DNA from: Gonatopus flavifemur
Lineage: Eukaryota; Arthropoda; Insecta; Hymenoptera; Dryinidae
Reading direction: 5' to 3'
DNA length: 64,000 nucleotides
Assembly: GCA_018340375.1 (NCBI GenBank)
Contig: JAFFJZ010000026.1
Span: 1,674,001 to 1,738,000, forward strand
Positions 35,787 to 46,885 of the stretch are shown in pieces. Made by a program: the position numbers and the translations under genes. Under the pieces are notes generated by a model. That model searched no databases. It saw nothing but the letters and a program-made list of their open reading frames with translations, and had not been told where the DNA came from. Position 1 is the stretch's first letter, and every line of letters begins with the position of its first letter.

Positions 35787-36237
35787 ACTTATGAATTCGC
35801 TGTTTCGAAGTTTCATTGAAAGACTAAACGAGGGAACCTAAACTGGACAACTTGTTGTGGGCGATAATTGTGAGAAAATCTCGAGCGCCGTTGGAAAATA
35901 TGACCATCAGCATCGGCGCTTGTAATATACCGACCCGTCATTGGTAGTAAATGTGATTCGTGGCTTTCAAAATTCAGAATAGTTGTTCAAACAAAATCTA
36001 TTATTGTCAAGTGGTGATAATTTTCATTAGAAAAGGTATTTTTTCGTTTGTCCATAGTTGTTATTACTGAAATATATTTTCTCACGCTGAATCTTCATTT
36101 TTACCATCGTAGCTGACGATTATTTACTACGTGCATATAAAATGATACACTCAAGTTACAACTTACTGTCAATATTTTCCATTAATACTAGTTTACGACA
36201 AAAAATAGTAATTTTCACAATCACATTTTTCTCCGTG

Positions 36238-37063
36238 TAGATCCGCCACTTCATCTGATGACATCTGGGCAGATTTGACAGGGCATGGACTTGGTTTCGC
36301 AAATATTTACCCGTGGATCAGACCTAATCGGATTCCAATGGATCCGATCAAACCTGGATAGATTTACAACTTATTTTCTCTTGATATCAACAGATACTGC
36401 TAGATCCGATTAGATTCAGTTGAAACTGATCAGATTCAATCAATTCTGATCAAATTCCAACGAATTGAATGGAGAGATACAATTAGAAGGTCAAGAAAAT
36501 TTCTTGCCCAAAAAGATATAAATTTTTCCGTAGAATCCCGTAATTGAAATTCGAAGTCCTAGTTTTTTTCGACGTTTATCGAAGACACCTTGCGGAACGC
36601 GCAGCAGGTATTTTCAAACAATCAGCCTCTTCTATTTCATATTATTTTAGGCTATGTATGGAAGAAATTCATTCGCTTAAAAGGGTTGAATACGTGTATA
36701 TACATGTGCATGTTTTTGTGTATGTTTGTGTATTATGTATTACCGATGAGAAGCTGAATATTATTTTTTGGCAATCAGAATTTTGAACGCGTTTTTTTGA
36801 AAGCAGTATTTTTGAGATTTGCGAGAAAAATATCTTAAGAAGTTCTCAACCGATTATGATGAACCTTGAATTTTATCAAATCTAATCGAATGCAGGCAAA
36901 TATGGCCAAAATACGAATCAGATCCTTGTGGAAGAATCCGGAGGAACGATAACGAGTCTGTCTTTTCTTATATGTTCCCATCTGCCTCTATGTGCGCTTT
37001 TGGAACCTTTCAATCGGTTTCTACTATCATCTTCTTCCAGGAATCAGATCCACTGACCTACAT
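36238..37063. other. Noncoding with GATC-type repeats
   Basis: 36340-36470 repeats phrases such as GATCCGATTAGATTCA; similar phrases flank at 34890-34945 and 37185, so they may be one older element holding the MITEs. No gene. Confidence 0.35.
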
Positions 37064-37172
37064 ACCACAAATGTCTCAGTAATGTCTTTAGGATATTCTG
37101 ATAATATTACAATGTCTCCAGAATGTTGCAGAATATTCTGAAGATATCACTGAGACGTTTGTGATATGTGGG
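37064..37172. repeat. Short imperfect palindrome
   Basis: CCACAAATGTCTCAGT faces ACTGAGACGTTTGTG; arms of about 45 bases with AATATTCTG inner repeats. Confidence 0.6.
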
Positions 37173-37377
37173 AATTTAGAGCAGATTGGATCCGACCAGA
37201 TGCAGTGATTTTTTCCCGGATTGTCTTCTAGTATGCGTGATATCTTCACTTTCTTAATGAAGATTGTAATTTTTAGTTTTCGCTTTCTTTGATTGTAGGG
37301 ACACTGATAACTTCTGAATAATTCTGAAAATTTCTAAAGAGATTGTGAATAATTTCAGTTGTTTTTAAATGAATCAG

Positions 37378-37518
37378 CTACACTGAGAAGAGTTTGCTTG
37401 TAACGAAGAAGGCTTTCTAATTGTAAACAAACCATCATTTGAATGGAATAAGATTTGTTAACAGTTAACAAACTTGATTTCATTGAATTAAATTTCAAAC
37501 ACTTCTTTCTCAGAGTAG
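37378..37518. mobile_element. Small MITE, 141 bp
   Basis: Ends CTACACTGAGAAGAGTTTG and CACTTCTTTCTCAGAGTAG pair as inverted repeats; no coding. Confidence 0.55.
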
Positions 37519-37566
37519 AACGAATGATTATTAAATTAAATGAATGATCATAATTAAAATTAACAT

Positions 37567-37947
37567 TTAATCATGATCAAAATTATGATACGTAAGGACA
37601 AGATTATTATCATCGCTAAAATCCCTGCCAAGTAACACGTCGAAGGTCATAGTATCATTCGGCACGATTAAAAATCTAACCTCAAAGCTTTGACTTGCTA
37701 CGTCTTGCAACAACAAACGATCAACAATAAAACCTTTTGCGTGAATTAACGCACCGTTAACTCCGCGATATCTCTTTTCTAATACGTTTGGATACGATAG
37801 CTCACAATCCTCAAAATAAGCTTTGAGAACATTATCTTTTACCAAACATACAGGACTACCGGTATCTATTAATGCACGCAAAGATCTATTTTTATTTTTC
37901 TCACGTCTTATTACTATGCAGGATGCGGATGGAGTTGGTCGACTCAT
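37567..37947 (-). pseudogene. Gypsy aspartic protease segment
   Basis: A 126-codon open frame with the retropepsin active site ALIDTGSPVCLV near residue 27, a hydrophobic flap region and VLLGRDF near residue 112, all expected of gypsy protease. It is on the same strand as gag (upstream) and pol (29173-31985), but the join to reverse transcriptase is lost because small elements fill 31986-37566. The frame itself is intact, though no start or upstream fusion can work given gag damage. It would cleave the Gag-Pol polyprotein. Confidence 0.8.
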
Positions 37948-37984
37948 GACTCCGTTGATGACACTCGTCTCTTTACCTCCTTTG

Positions 37985-39136
37985 TCAGCAGCTTGCCTGG
38001 GTTAAGTTACACCATGACGATCCCCATGATCGTACACGTAGTCTAACGATGAACCATTCGGAGCAGCAGAATTTTTCAGGGCACTTGGAGCTTATATGCC
38101 CCCGAAGTCCACATTTGAAGCACGTAATTTCCTTCGTGCCACGAATTGTACACTCAGCAGACAGATGTCCAGGACGTCTGCAGTTGTAACAGACCTTACG
38201 ATCTGTTTGCAGCTTTTGTGGCCTCGTTGAGACCTTATGATCTTCCTGACGATTTCCTTTCCAATCGTCCTCGAAGATAGAACGCATGTAGTCCAAAAAC
38301 TCTGGAACCTTGTATAAGCGACAGCCTCGAGCCATTTTTCTCATCACCAGCTCACGGATTCCATGGGCTAGATGATGTACCTGTTCCCTCTAGGACATCT
38401 GCAAAGCACCAAGCATTCTAAGTTTTGCCTCGGCATAATCCACGAAACTTTCCAATCAATGCTTCCAAGTACGAGCATGTACTTTGGCCAAAATTGAAGC
38501 CTCATCCTCTCTGGTTTCAAAATACTCTTTAATCTCCTTCGAGAACAGAGACCAAGATGATAATACCTGTGGCGATTGCCTGTCATACCAGGTTGATGCT
38601 CTTCCCTGAAGATGACTCGTCGCTGCCAAAAGTAGACATTGATGGTCTACGTTGTACAATTCTCCTATAGCTCGAACACGCCCGAGCCAGTTGATCACAT
38701 TCTCGTCAGGTCCTCCCGAGAATACTGGTATCTGCTTGGAAAGGGGCCCACTCTGGTACCATTCACTCCTGCAACCAGTTGACGATGTTGAGCCAGACGA
38801 TTCATTGTCCGAGGAGACAGAAGATTGCCTCCGGAATTCAGCAAACATTCGCGTCATCATGACTCTGTTGTTTTCTAGCATAAGCTGAGTGGTTGTCCCA
38901 AATAATTCCTGAAAATCAATGGTTTGGTTAGACGTGCCATTGACTCTTACCCCAAGGTTCTGGTCATTTGATATAACCACATTCGTGTCCGAAGGCACTT
39001 GATGATTTCCTGGTGCATCTGCATCGATGACTGGTGGATTCCCTCTTGGGTCGGTTGCCCCGACGATTTCGTCCAAGTCACTCATACTTTGTAATGGTCG
39101 TGCTCGTTTACACTCCAATAAGCCTAGGGTGCTCAA
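37985..39136 (-). pseudogene. Gypsy gag, broken
   Basis: ATG at 39136 (MSTLGLLECKRARP). A long N-terminus with a serine-rich stretch is followed by the retrotransposon Gag domain (VINWLGRVRAIGELY, LQGRASTWYD). A frameshift near 38460 and a TAG near 38390 break it. The last part has two zinc knuckles, CYNCRRPGHLSAEC and CFKCGLRGHISSKC, which bind the RNA genome. Gag would form the particle. It precedes protease at 37947 with another frame change. Confidence 0.85.
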
Positions 39137-39360
39137 GTCTCTGGCAGCTAGGGCTTCGTTTAATTAACCCTCCGACAGACTCTCGACGTATTTTCGTTTC
39201 ATAATATTGTAGTGGTTTTCATTTCAACTTGATTGGAAGAAAGGAAGGCTCCTTGATAACAAATTCAAATTAGTTAAGTAAAACGAGCGATGATGGCTCG
39301 CGTGGAAGATTCGTTTCGGAGATCAGCTTGAATAAATTGTAGCACTCATGTCTACAATAT

Positions 39361-39381
39361 GAAACGCCGGGCACACCACCA
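39361..39381 (-). promoter_or_regulatory. Candidate primer-binding site
   Basis: Plus strand GAAACGCCGGGCACACCACC looks like a tRNA 3' end with CCA, directly beside a TG at 39383 that could close the LTR. The tRNA was not identified. Confidence 0.35.
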
Positions 39382-39427
39382 ATGACACATTCACATCTAA
39401 CAAATGTACAAAGTACTAATTGAAATC

Positions 39428-39760
39428 AACGAAAAAATGTCAACACGGTCGGTCAACCACATATAAAGTCACTTGGAAGAACGGATCATTTCAATATCAC
39501 GTACGCCTTTTCGATTACCCGAAACGCCGACCGAATCGCGAAAAAAATGTCAACATCAAAAGTTAATCACACACCGCGTCAATAGGAAGAACATATCATT
39601 CCATGGTCACGTAAACTTTCCCATTCGCACAAAGCACAATCCACTTTGAAAAAAATATACACAAAGCCGGTCAACCATACACGATGTCATTATGGCGAAC
39701 AAATCAGTTCAAAAGTCACGTATACCGTTTCTTGTACCGGTAAATCGAAAGATAACGACC
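39428..39760. repeat. Three imperfect 110-bp tandem repeats
   Basis: Units starting near 39428, 39538 and 39648 share AAAAAATGTCAACA or ACACAAAGCCGGTCAACC, GGAAGAAC, ATCA/TCA and TCACGTA. They lie in the gypsy LTR or leader, where repeats often act as regulatory sites; that role is inference. Confidence 0.65.
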
Positions 39761-40032
39761 TCGGTGACCTTTCACACGGTAACCGAATACTTTCAACGTT
39801 CACGAATGTTCTTGAATTTGTTAACATTTTATCATTTCAGCGTGTGCGTCATCCCACTTCTGATAAATAACTGTAGGCTATTTTATGAAAATAAATGAAT
39901 ATTACACTGTTTTTCATATTAGGGCGTAGGTTTATTGATCTCTTATTTTTGCCGATCACCGTTTACACGTGGTAATAATGATTGTGAATATCGCACACGT
40001 TTAATATATTGCGTCGTTAAATCCATTATATA

Positions 40033-40956
40033 CAGTGTAACCTCGATTGAGGCAAGTGAACGGGACCGAACTTGCCTCAATCGAGGCTCTCATAGACACG
40101 CCTATCGACCAATCAGAAGAATGGTGAGGAATCTCTGTCAGGGCCGTGTCAACTTGTGGGTTCCAAAATCTATTTCATTCAAAATCGAAGCTGGAACGTA
40201 TTTTCAAAGAGGTTTTTCGACAAATTATACAAAATCTTCGAATAACGTTTTCCATATTTTGAATTAGATAATGGTTTTGAATTAGAAATATTGAGGAATC
40301 GTCTTTATTCATTATATCTTTGAATCACACATGATGAGTATGAATCCAGCTATGTTTTTCAACAATCATTCTGCAGCGGAAAATAATCCTATTCCAACAT
40401 TACAACTAATAATATTATGATTCTCAGTTTTTATAAACATAATTTTTTGCAACATATATATTATTAAATATTTTTTCACAAGAATCTTAACTAGAGCTTT
40501 TGATGCTTTCAGTCGCAGGTATACCTTTTTGAATCATTTTGAATGTGAAACAATAGGCAATATGTTCAGGAATCCTAGTAGAAATTATTCTATAGATTAC
40601 CTAGCTAAAACGAAGTTTTTAAAAAGAGTATCACATATTTTTTTGGTAATATTTTCTCATCACAGATAAGTATGACATCAGCTATTTTTTTTCAACAATC
40701 ATTTCCCAGCGAAAAATAATCCTATTTGGACATCACAACTAATAATATTATGATTCGCACGTATTTAAAAGGAAAATTGCATGTATTTATATTTCAAAAC
40801 ATAACCTAACCTAATATTTACAAACTGATATTGAAACAAATGCAACGTTCTCGATCGTGTGGACTACGGCACTGACCAACACATCACATGATTCCCCTTC
40901 CGTACGACACAATGAGTGGAGTAGGGATGAAACTTGCCTCAATCGGGGTTCTACTG
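40033..40956. mobile_element. pogo-like MITE, 924 bp
   Basis: Ends CAGTGTAACCTCGATTGAGG and CCTCAATCGGGGTTCTACTG, flanked by TA. The left end has an extra internal inverted copy (CTTGCCTCAATCGAGG at 40070). No transposase frame; interior is AT-rich with two similar blocks (40330-40440 and 40670-40750). Confidence 0.8.
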
Positions 40957-41311
40957 TACATCACGACAAGATTCCCGAAGTCAAGATCAAACAATTATCT
41001 TGAATACCACAAAGGATTACACCCAAACATACACACAGTGAATCATTCGACTTTCCTCAAACGTACACACAGTGAAACACTTGAGTTTCCATTCATTAAA
41101 GCGCGGTATACTTTATTTCACAAATTCTTATTTCTTTTTGTCGCGACCACGTTTTCTACTCACACAGCGCACACATACGTGCCGACACACCGCACGGTTA
41201 GAAGCTTCTAGAAGCTTCTCTCTGGCTTGCGCGATGCGCAGTCTTCGAGAGAGGTTAAGGCCGATTCATATTATCGCTGTAATAAAGGGGCGTTTACGCT
41301 TATTGCCTACA

Positions 41312-41905
41312 CTATAATACAAAATGAAAAAGTTTTTTGTGAAATTGAAAGTGTATATGCGTGTGCCTGAAGTGGGAAGAAATTTACTCTTCGTTTCGAA
41401 AATGGAAAATAGCGGTTTGAAAGTAATATTCGAAAGTAAACGAATCATTGTTTTGAATAGTAACAATAATCTAGTCTTATCCGGTTCACGACAAGGCTCA
41501 TTGTATACAATTCAGATGTCCGTGTATGAAAATTTAGCCTCGAGCACGAATTTGAATAGTATCGAAAATGAAAATATTTTATCTCCATGTCATCAACGCT
41601 TGGCGCACTCAGGCTTCAATAATTCAAAACTGTTATGTTTGAGTGATTTAGCGAATGGAATCGATAATCTGAAACGAGTCGATTTCAAATATGATCCGTG
41701 TGAAGCATGTATATTGGGGAAATCATGCGGAAAACCATTCAAGAAAACGAGATCAAGGGCAGGTAGGCCACTCCAATTGGTCCATTCAGATGTTTGTGGG
41801 CCAATAGATCCAATCTCGTGGGATGGACACAAATACTTCTCGACATTTATCGATGATTATACACATAAGGTAGCGGTTTATTCGCTGTATTTCGAAGCGA
41901 TATGT
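41312..41905 (+). pseudogene. Copia pol fragment: pre-integrase zinc finger and integrase start
   Basis: In the frame beginning at 41324: RVPEVGRNLLFVSKM, then the GAG-pre-integrase block LSPCHQRLAHSGFNN with CEACILGK (HH-CC zinc site), then the integrase core start LQLVHSDVCGPI (first catalytic Asp) and YFSTFIDDYTHKVAVY (second Asp region expected later is missing). Similarity stops near 41900. The left edge abuts the gypsy LTR directly, which suggests gypsy jumped into copia. The open frame's tail to 42163 is unrelated hairpin and MITE sequence. No function left. Confidence 0.85.
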
Positions 41906-41912
41906 AAAAGTT

Positions 41913-42003
41913 CGAAATGCAAAAGATTCGGAACCTTGGATAGAAAGAGAAGTCAGATGCCGCATCTCTTTCCAACTAAGGTTTCGAATCTGTTGCATTT
42001 TGA
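41913..42003. repeat. Small hairpin element in copia tail
   Basis: TTCGAAATGCAAAAGATTC faces GAATCTGTTGCATTTTGAA around a short loop; arms about 40 bases. Confidence 0.6.
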
Positions 42004-42532
42004 ATCTTCTGCATGCACCCCCCTGGTTTCAAAGAAGCGAAGGATTGAATCACAATCGGTGCATGTTCTAATACTGAGCCAACAAGCACAAAGATACCTT
42101 TTAGAATCTAAAAGATGTCTTAAAATCATGGAAGATGTCTTAAAATCATGGAAGATGTCTTGAAAGACTTTCGTAAAGATATCTTTTCGACATGTAAAAG
42201 ATGTCTTACGCAATAAAATTTCAACAAGTTTTAGACATCTCAAAGATCTCTTGCATAAGATATCTTTTGACACGCTGATCAAGATATATTTGAGACATCT
42301 TCAAGACATCTTTTAGATGCTTTGAAGACATCTTTCAGATGTGTTGAAGACATCTGTTAGATGTCAATGATTACGATGATTATTCAGTAAAATATCTACG
42401 CTTTTGTCCAAAATGTTTTCAAGGGTAAAAAAAATTACATGTAGAGCGGAATCATATTCCGGGATAGTGTTATCAATTTCACCACGTTCACTTCATTCCA
42501 ATCTTATCGAGCGGAAATATTAGACCTCGACA

Positions 42533-42635
42533 GAAATCGAACCCTACCTACAACCCAACCTACCTATGATTATTATACGTAATGCTACGCTGCCTAATAT
42601 CCTAACACTTTAACGACCTGAGCTAAACCGGTACA
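42533..42635 (-). other. tRNA-like module, free of CACGG ends
   Basis: Minus strand: CGGTTTAGCTCAGGTCGTTAA strongly resembles a tRNA A-box region; GGGTTCGATTTC, 82 bases later, is a B box with one mismatch. The spacing would require an intron or an insertion. Confidence 0.4.
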
Positions 42636-42821
42636 ACTGTGTGGAGTATAAAAGAAGATCAATATAAATGACGTGCTCACTTGATTCAATGGTCTATCGG
42701 TTGAACATGACAATCAATAGGTTGATAGATTTTATTAACCTGTGTGAAAATTGCAACTCGGTTGTTTTTTATGTATGGTGTTTGTGATTACAATGAAAGT
42801 CAACTAACTAACGCAACTCGA

Positions 42822-44500
42822 TTGACAGATGTGAGGTTAGGTTATTGACATCAAAACATAAATGTGAATTATTTTGATAAAATTCGCGGTCGTTCTTTAG
42901 TTATTGATCAGAATAAACATCAAAAACATTTATTATTGAGTCCAAAAGAAATTATTAAATCAGTTATAGTTGTCGTGAAATGGTAGAAATCATAACTTGT
43001 GGGTTCGTTGACAATGATTCTACTCAAGTACTGGAATCAATATTTCTAAAAAAAACTCGAAGGTCTAATTCATTTGGTAATAATACGAGGCATGAAGAAC
43101 TCGTTTGAATGAAAATATTTCAAAAGAATAGAGGCAAATGAATCTCAAAAACTTGGATTATTCACTTGGAGCGCATCGGATGGTTCCACTCTTCAAGTTG
43201 AAGAGTACTATCGAAATTGAAAATTGGAAATTGCCAGAAAAATTCTTATTTTCTCAGGTGAATTTCTGGTTAGAGTGGTGATTTACTGGTGGGAAGAGTT
43301 TGAGGTTTGGGTGGAATCTATAGTGATCAGAAAAATCCAAACCGTGTTGAAAAAATCAGAACATCTGTCAACTTTGCTTGCGTCTTTTGGGTAAGGAATC
43401 AAATGTTCTTTATCAAACCAAATTGATGTAAGAGACATCGAAATGAGTGAATTCAAGTTGATATGGAGTGAGACAAGAAAGAATATTAATCGGAATTTAT
43501 TGTTCACCATGGAAATGTTAAAAAATAAGGAAAGATTATAGAGGATCTAACTGGTCGTCTTCCAATATTTTTGTTTCAACAACCTTGTATTATGTGCCTT
43601 TGTGTATTTTTATACTAATGAGTTCAGAAACATGGTTCTTGAATCTGTTGTGTGAACATATTGGTATGAAATAACATGTATTTGTAGAAACATCATATAA
43701 AATTGTTGGATCAAAAATATTGGAAGACAAGTTGGATCCCCTATAGTCTTTCCTCATTTTTTAACATTTTCATGGTAAACAATGAATTTCGATTGATACT
43801 TTTCCCTGTTTCACTTCATATCCACTCAAATTCACTCATTTTCATATGTGTCTCTGATTACCTCAATTTGGTTTGATAGAAAACGTTTGACTCCTTACCC
43901 AAGAGACGCAAGCAAAGTTGGCAGATGTTCTAATCTTTTCAACACGATTTGGATTTTTCTGATCAATATAGATTCCACCCAACCCTCGAACTCTTCCCAC
44001 CAGTATATCACCACCCTAACGAAAAATTCACGGGACAAAATAAGAATTTCTCAGGCAATTTCCGAATTTCAACTTCAATAGTACTCTTCAACTTGAAGAG
44101 TGGAACCATCCGATGCGCTCCAAGTGGATAATCCAAGTTTTTGAAATTAATTCCTCTATTCTTTTGAAATATTTTCAATCAAATGAGTCCTTCATGGCTC
44201 ATATTATTACAAAATGAATTAGACCCTCGAGTTTTTTTTAGAAATATTGATTTCAGTACTTGAGTAGGATCATTGTCAACGGACCCACAAGTCATGATTT
44301 CTACCATTTCACAACAACTATAACTGATTCAATCATTTCTTTTTGACTGAATAATGAATGTTTTTGATATGTACTCTGATCAATCACTAAAGAACGACCG
44401 CACATTTCCCTGAAATAATTCACTTTTTTGTTTCTTGATGATAAACCTAATTATTCACATTCATGTTTTGATTTCAATAACTTAACCTCACATCTGTCAA
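42822..44500. repeat. 1.68-kb imperfect palindrome
   Basis: Arms 42822-43583 and 43703-44500 are inverted copies (outer ends TTGACAGATGTGAGGTTA / TAACCTCACATCTGTCAA) with a loop of about 120 bases. Small indels separate the arms. No protein frame is conserved between them. Confidence 0.85.
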
Positions 44501-45232
44501 CCAAGTCAAATGATTCCATAAATCCATCATGAACTCCCAGTCGCAAATTCCATAGCTTGTCACATTAAAATATTTTATTATACCCAACCATAAATTACTA
44601 TTTCACCTCAACCCAGGTTCGTTCCAATAACCGACTCAAATTTCAAGAACTTCACCTCTCTAAGTTTTTCTAATTACATGTACATTAATTTTACGTTTCA
44701 TGCACAAAGACGTGAAATTTCAATAACATGTGCACGACAAGTCATTTCAGTTGTAAAATATTGAAAATTCATGTACTTGCGTACATGAAAAGAACATGGA
44801 ATTTCAAGAAATTTCTAACAGTGTAGTTAATTTTGGCTTGTCGTCGCGCAGAAAGTAAAACCACGGAAATGGAACACTCCGCGTTCCAAATAAGGAATAT
44901 GGTGCGATATTCACGCTACCATTTACATAATTTTCAAGTCATGCGAAAGATATCATTGAGAAATTGTTCCAAGATGTCTTTTAGACCATGCTTGATAGAC
45001 ATCTAAAAGATGTCTTTTCGGAATACTTTCGAGACATGTTTTCGACATTTCTGGAAGATGTCTAAAAGATATCATTTCGATATATCTTGGAGATGTCCTT
45101 AGTGAGATGTCTTTTAGATATCTAAAAGACATTTTTTCGACGTTTCAAAAAGATGTCTTCCTAAAGATATCTCTTGGATGTCTTCAAGACCTGCGGTGTT
45201 TGTTGGGGATGGATCACTCAAATGACCACTAG

Positions 45233-45723
45233 TTTTTATCGGAAAATCTGAGAAACCTCGAGCACTGCAAAATGTCATGACATATTCGCCTGTTCCATAT
45301 AAGAATCAAACGAAGGCGTGGATGAACTTAAACATTTTTGAACAATGGTTTCGGCATGAATTTGTACCGCAAGTCCATACATTTATGCAGGATAGGAATT
45401 TGCCAATCAAAGCATTACTTCTAATAGATAACTGTGAAGCTCCTTGTGAGATAAGAATTGGAGGAATGGAAATCAAATTTTTACCTCCAAACTTGACATC
45501 TTTGATACAACCTTCGGATCAAGGAATCCTAGGAAGCTTGAGAAGACGATATAAAGCCAAACTGTTACCATCAATTTTGAACGAATTTGAGAATCAAATC
45601 CCAATTCCGCAACATTTGAAAACTATTACACTCAGAGAAATGGTGTATTGGATCGCCAACGCATGGCAAGAAATAAATATAAACACTATCTACAAGTGTT
45701 GGAACAGAATACTGAAGGATTAA
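45233..45723 (+). pseudogene. pogo-like (Tigger/jerky-type) transposase fragment
   Basis: The frame is open from FIGKSEKPRAL at about 45233 through 45723. It contains QTKAWMNLNIF and WF-x-EFVP, then the second and third parts of the DDE_1 nuclease: LLIDNCEAPCE and FLPPNLTSLIQPSDQGILG. It ends with MVYWIANAWQEI and CW. The N-terminal CENP-B-type DNA-binding domain and the first catalytic Asp are absent upstream, where a MITE abuts. This is the only pogo-type transposase part in the window, alongside two pogo-like MITEs. A domesticated fragment is possible but nothing supports it. Confidence 0.8.
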
Positions 45724-46678
45724 ATGATATTGAAAGGAAGAAGAATGTTATAAAATTTGTGGTGTTATGTATTTTTTTTTAGTTGTGTATGCAATGTTTA
45801 TTCGTAACATCACATAGTCATCAGGTATACAGTAGGCTACGGCGCCCTGGGTTGAATTCTGACGTCATAAGACGCTTGTTGAATATATTTTACACAAAGA
45901 CTAGAGTTACTTGTCAGGAGACGTTCTATAGTTTTGCACCACAATCATTTAATATAACGACGCATAAATAATTTTCCTCTGTGACGCGGTCACGAATTAT
46001 TACCATTTAAAGGTATATTATAACCGAGAGAACGATTCTTCTGGGTTCACGTACGCGTATCGGCAGATGCAACATGTCGGTGATTTCATATTAACACGTG
46101 GTCGTTGCGAATTTTACTAAGACCATGGAACGAGAAGAACGACAACTTCACACGAAATATTCATGTCATTTACTTCGTCGATTCGTATTAAATTAACACG
46201 GATATATATCTTTTGGACTTTATAACGGATCATTGAAATACACGTAGATTATGAAATCACTCCGCACGCGGTCGACCACCATGTTCTTTGGTTAATTATA
46301 TTCAAGAAACACGTGCGTGGATTTATCCTACCACCGTTCAATTAATTATTAAATTATGAAATTCGATTCACTTAATATTGACCGGTTTTTCACGTAACGC
46401 GCGTTAATCAACGATAACGAATAATTTAACTTGGCTGCGGCGATGTTGCCTCTATCTCTCTATACTTGTCGTCAATCGACCGTCGTTCTTTTTGATCACG
46501 CAACGAGTGTCGCTTTTCTTTCGCTTCCTTCGTCACCTCTCTTCAGGCGTGATCTTCAATTCACCGTGAGAATTAATCTAGTTCACATGCGCGAACAGTG
46601 TATTACCGAACGCATCTTACAATACTTTCTTTCCATACTGAACATGCTGAAACACAAATGGATGACGATTAACATAGC
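45724..46678. other. Unassigned noncoding DNA
   Basis: No gene. 46400-46640 is somewhat GC-richer and could belong to an LTR, but no partner is present. Confidence 0.3.
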
Positions 46679-46885
46679 TTGGCTTGTTTAGATTTATCTA
46701 TAGAAGCTGAATCAGAAGAAATGTCTATACATGGAATCAATGGATCAACTCGAGAGATTTTAGAAATTTTGAAAAGTCTTGAAGGTTACGAAGATGTTCA
46801 AGAGCAAGATATTCGAGAATGGATGAGATTGGGCAAAGATTGGACTATGTATTGGTTAACATTCATTTCTCATTCATTTCTTTGA
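46679..46885 (+). CDS. Possible tail exon of a pogo-like protein
   Basis: An open stretch of about 60 codons that is acidic and ends EGYEDVQEQDIREWM. Tails of CENP-B/pogo-like proteins are often acidic and end in a similar D-I-x-x-W motif, and the pogo fragment lies 950 bases upstream on the same strand. This is weak: there is no splice evidence and the ATG is arbitrary. It may equally be chance. Confidence 0.25.
   Translation: MACLDLSIEAESEEMSIHGINGSTREILEILKSLEGYEDVQEQDIREWMRLGKDWTMYWLTFISHSFL

Larger units (their letters stand above)
34949..36237. mobile_element. CACGG-family MITE with nested relative
   Basis: Ends CACGGAGAGAAATTTGATG and CACATTTTTCTCCGTG flanked by TA. A 296-bp relative (34997-35292) is inserted inside near the left end. 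Contains a tRNA-like module at 35706-35786. Confidence 0.7.
39383..41311 (-). repeat. 5' LTR of gypsy element, with inserted MITE
   Basis: Read on the minus strand the LTR starts TGTAGGCAATAAGCG at 41311, shared with the remnant at 28942. The inner border at 39383 (TGACACATTC on the plus strand) is inferred from the candidate primer site. Without the MITE at 40033-40956 the LTR would be about 1 kb. It contains three 110-bp repeats. Confidence 0.5.
42079..45206. mobile_element. Element with AAAGATGTCTT arrays at both ends
   Basis: Outer ends CCAACAAGCAC and GTGTTTGTTGG pair as inverted repeats. AAGATGTCTT-type motifs recur more than a dozen times at 42100-42365 and again at 44940-45195. The interior is largely filled by the palindrome 42822-44500. 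No coding sequence. Confidence 0.6.

Noticed and set aside
43283..44081. Open frames in the large palindrome
   Set aside because: The arms do not conserve the same frame; differences include frame-breaking indels.
46020..46640. Possible solo LTR
   Set aside because: No paired copy, TG/CA ends or duplication could be shown.
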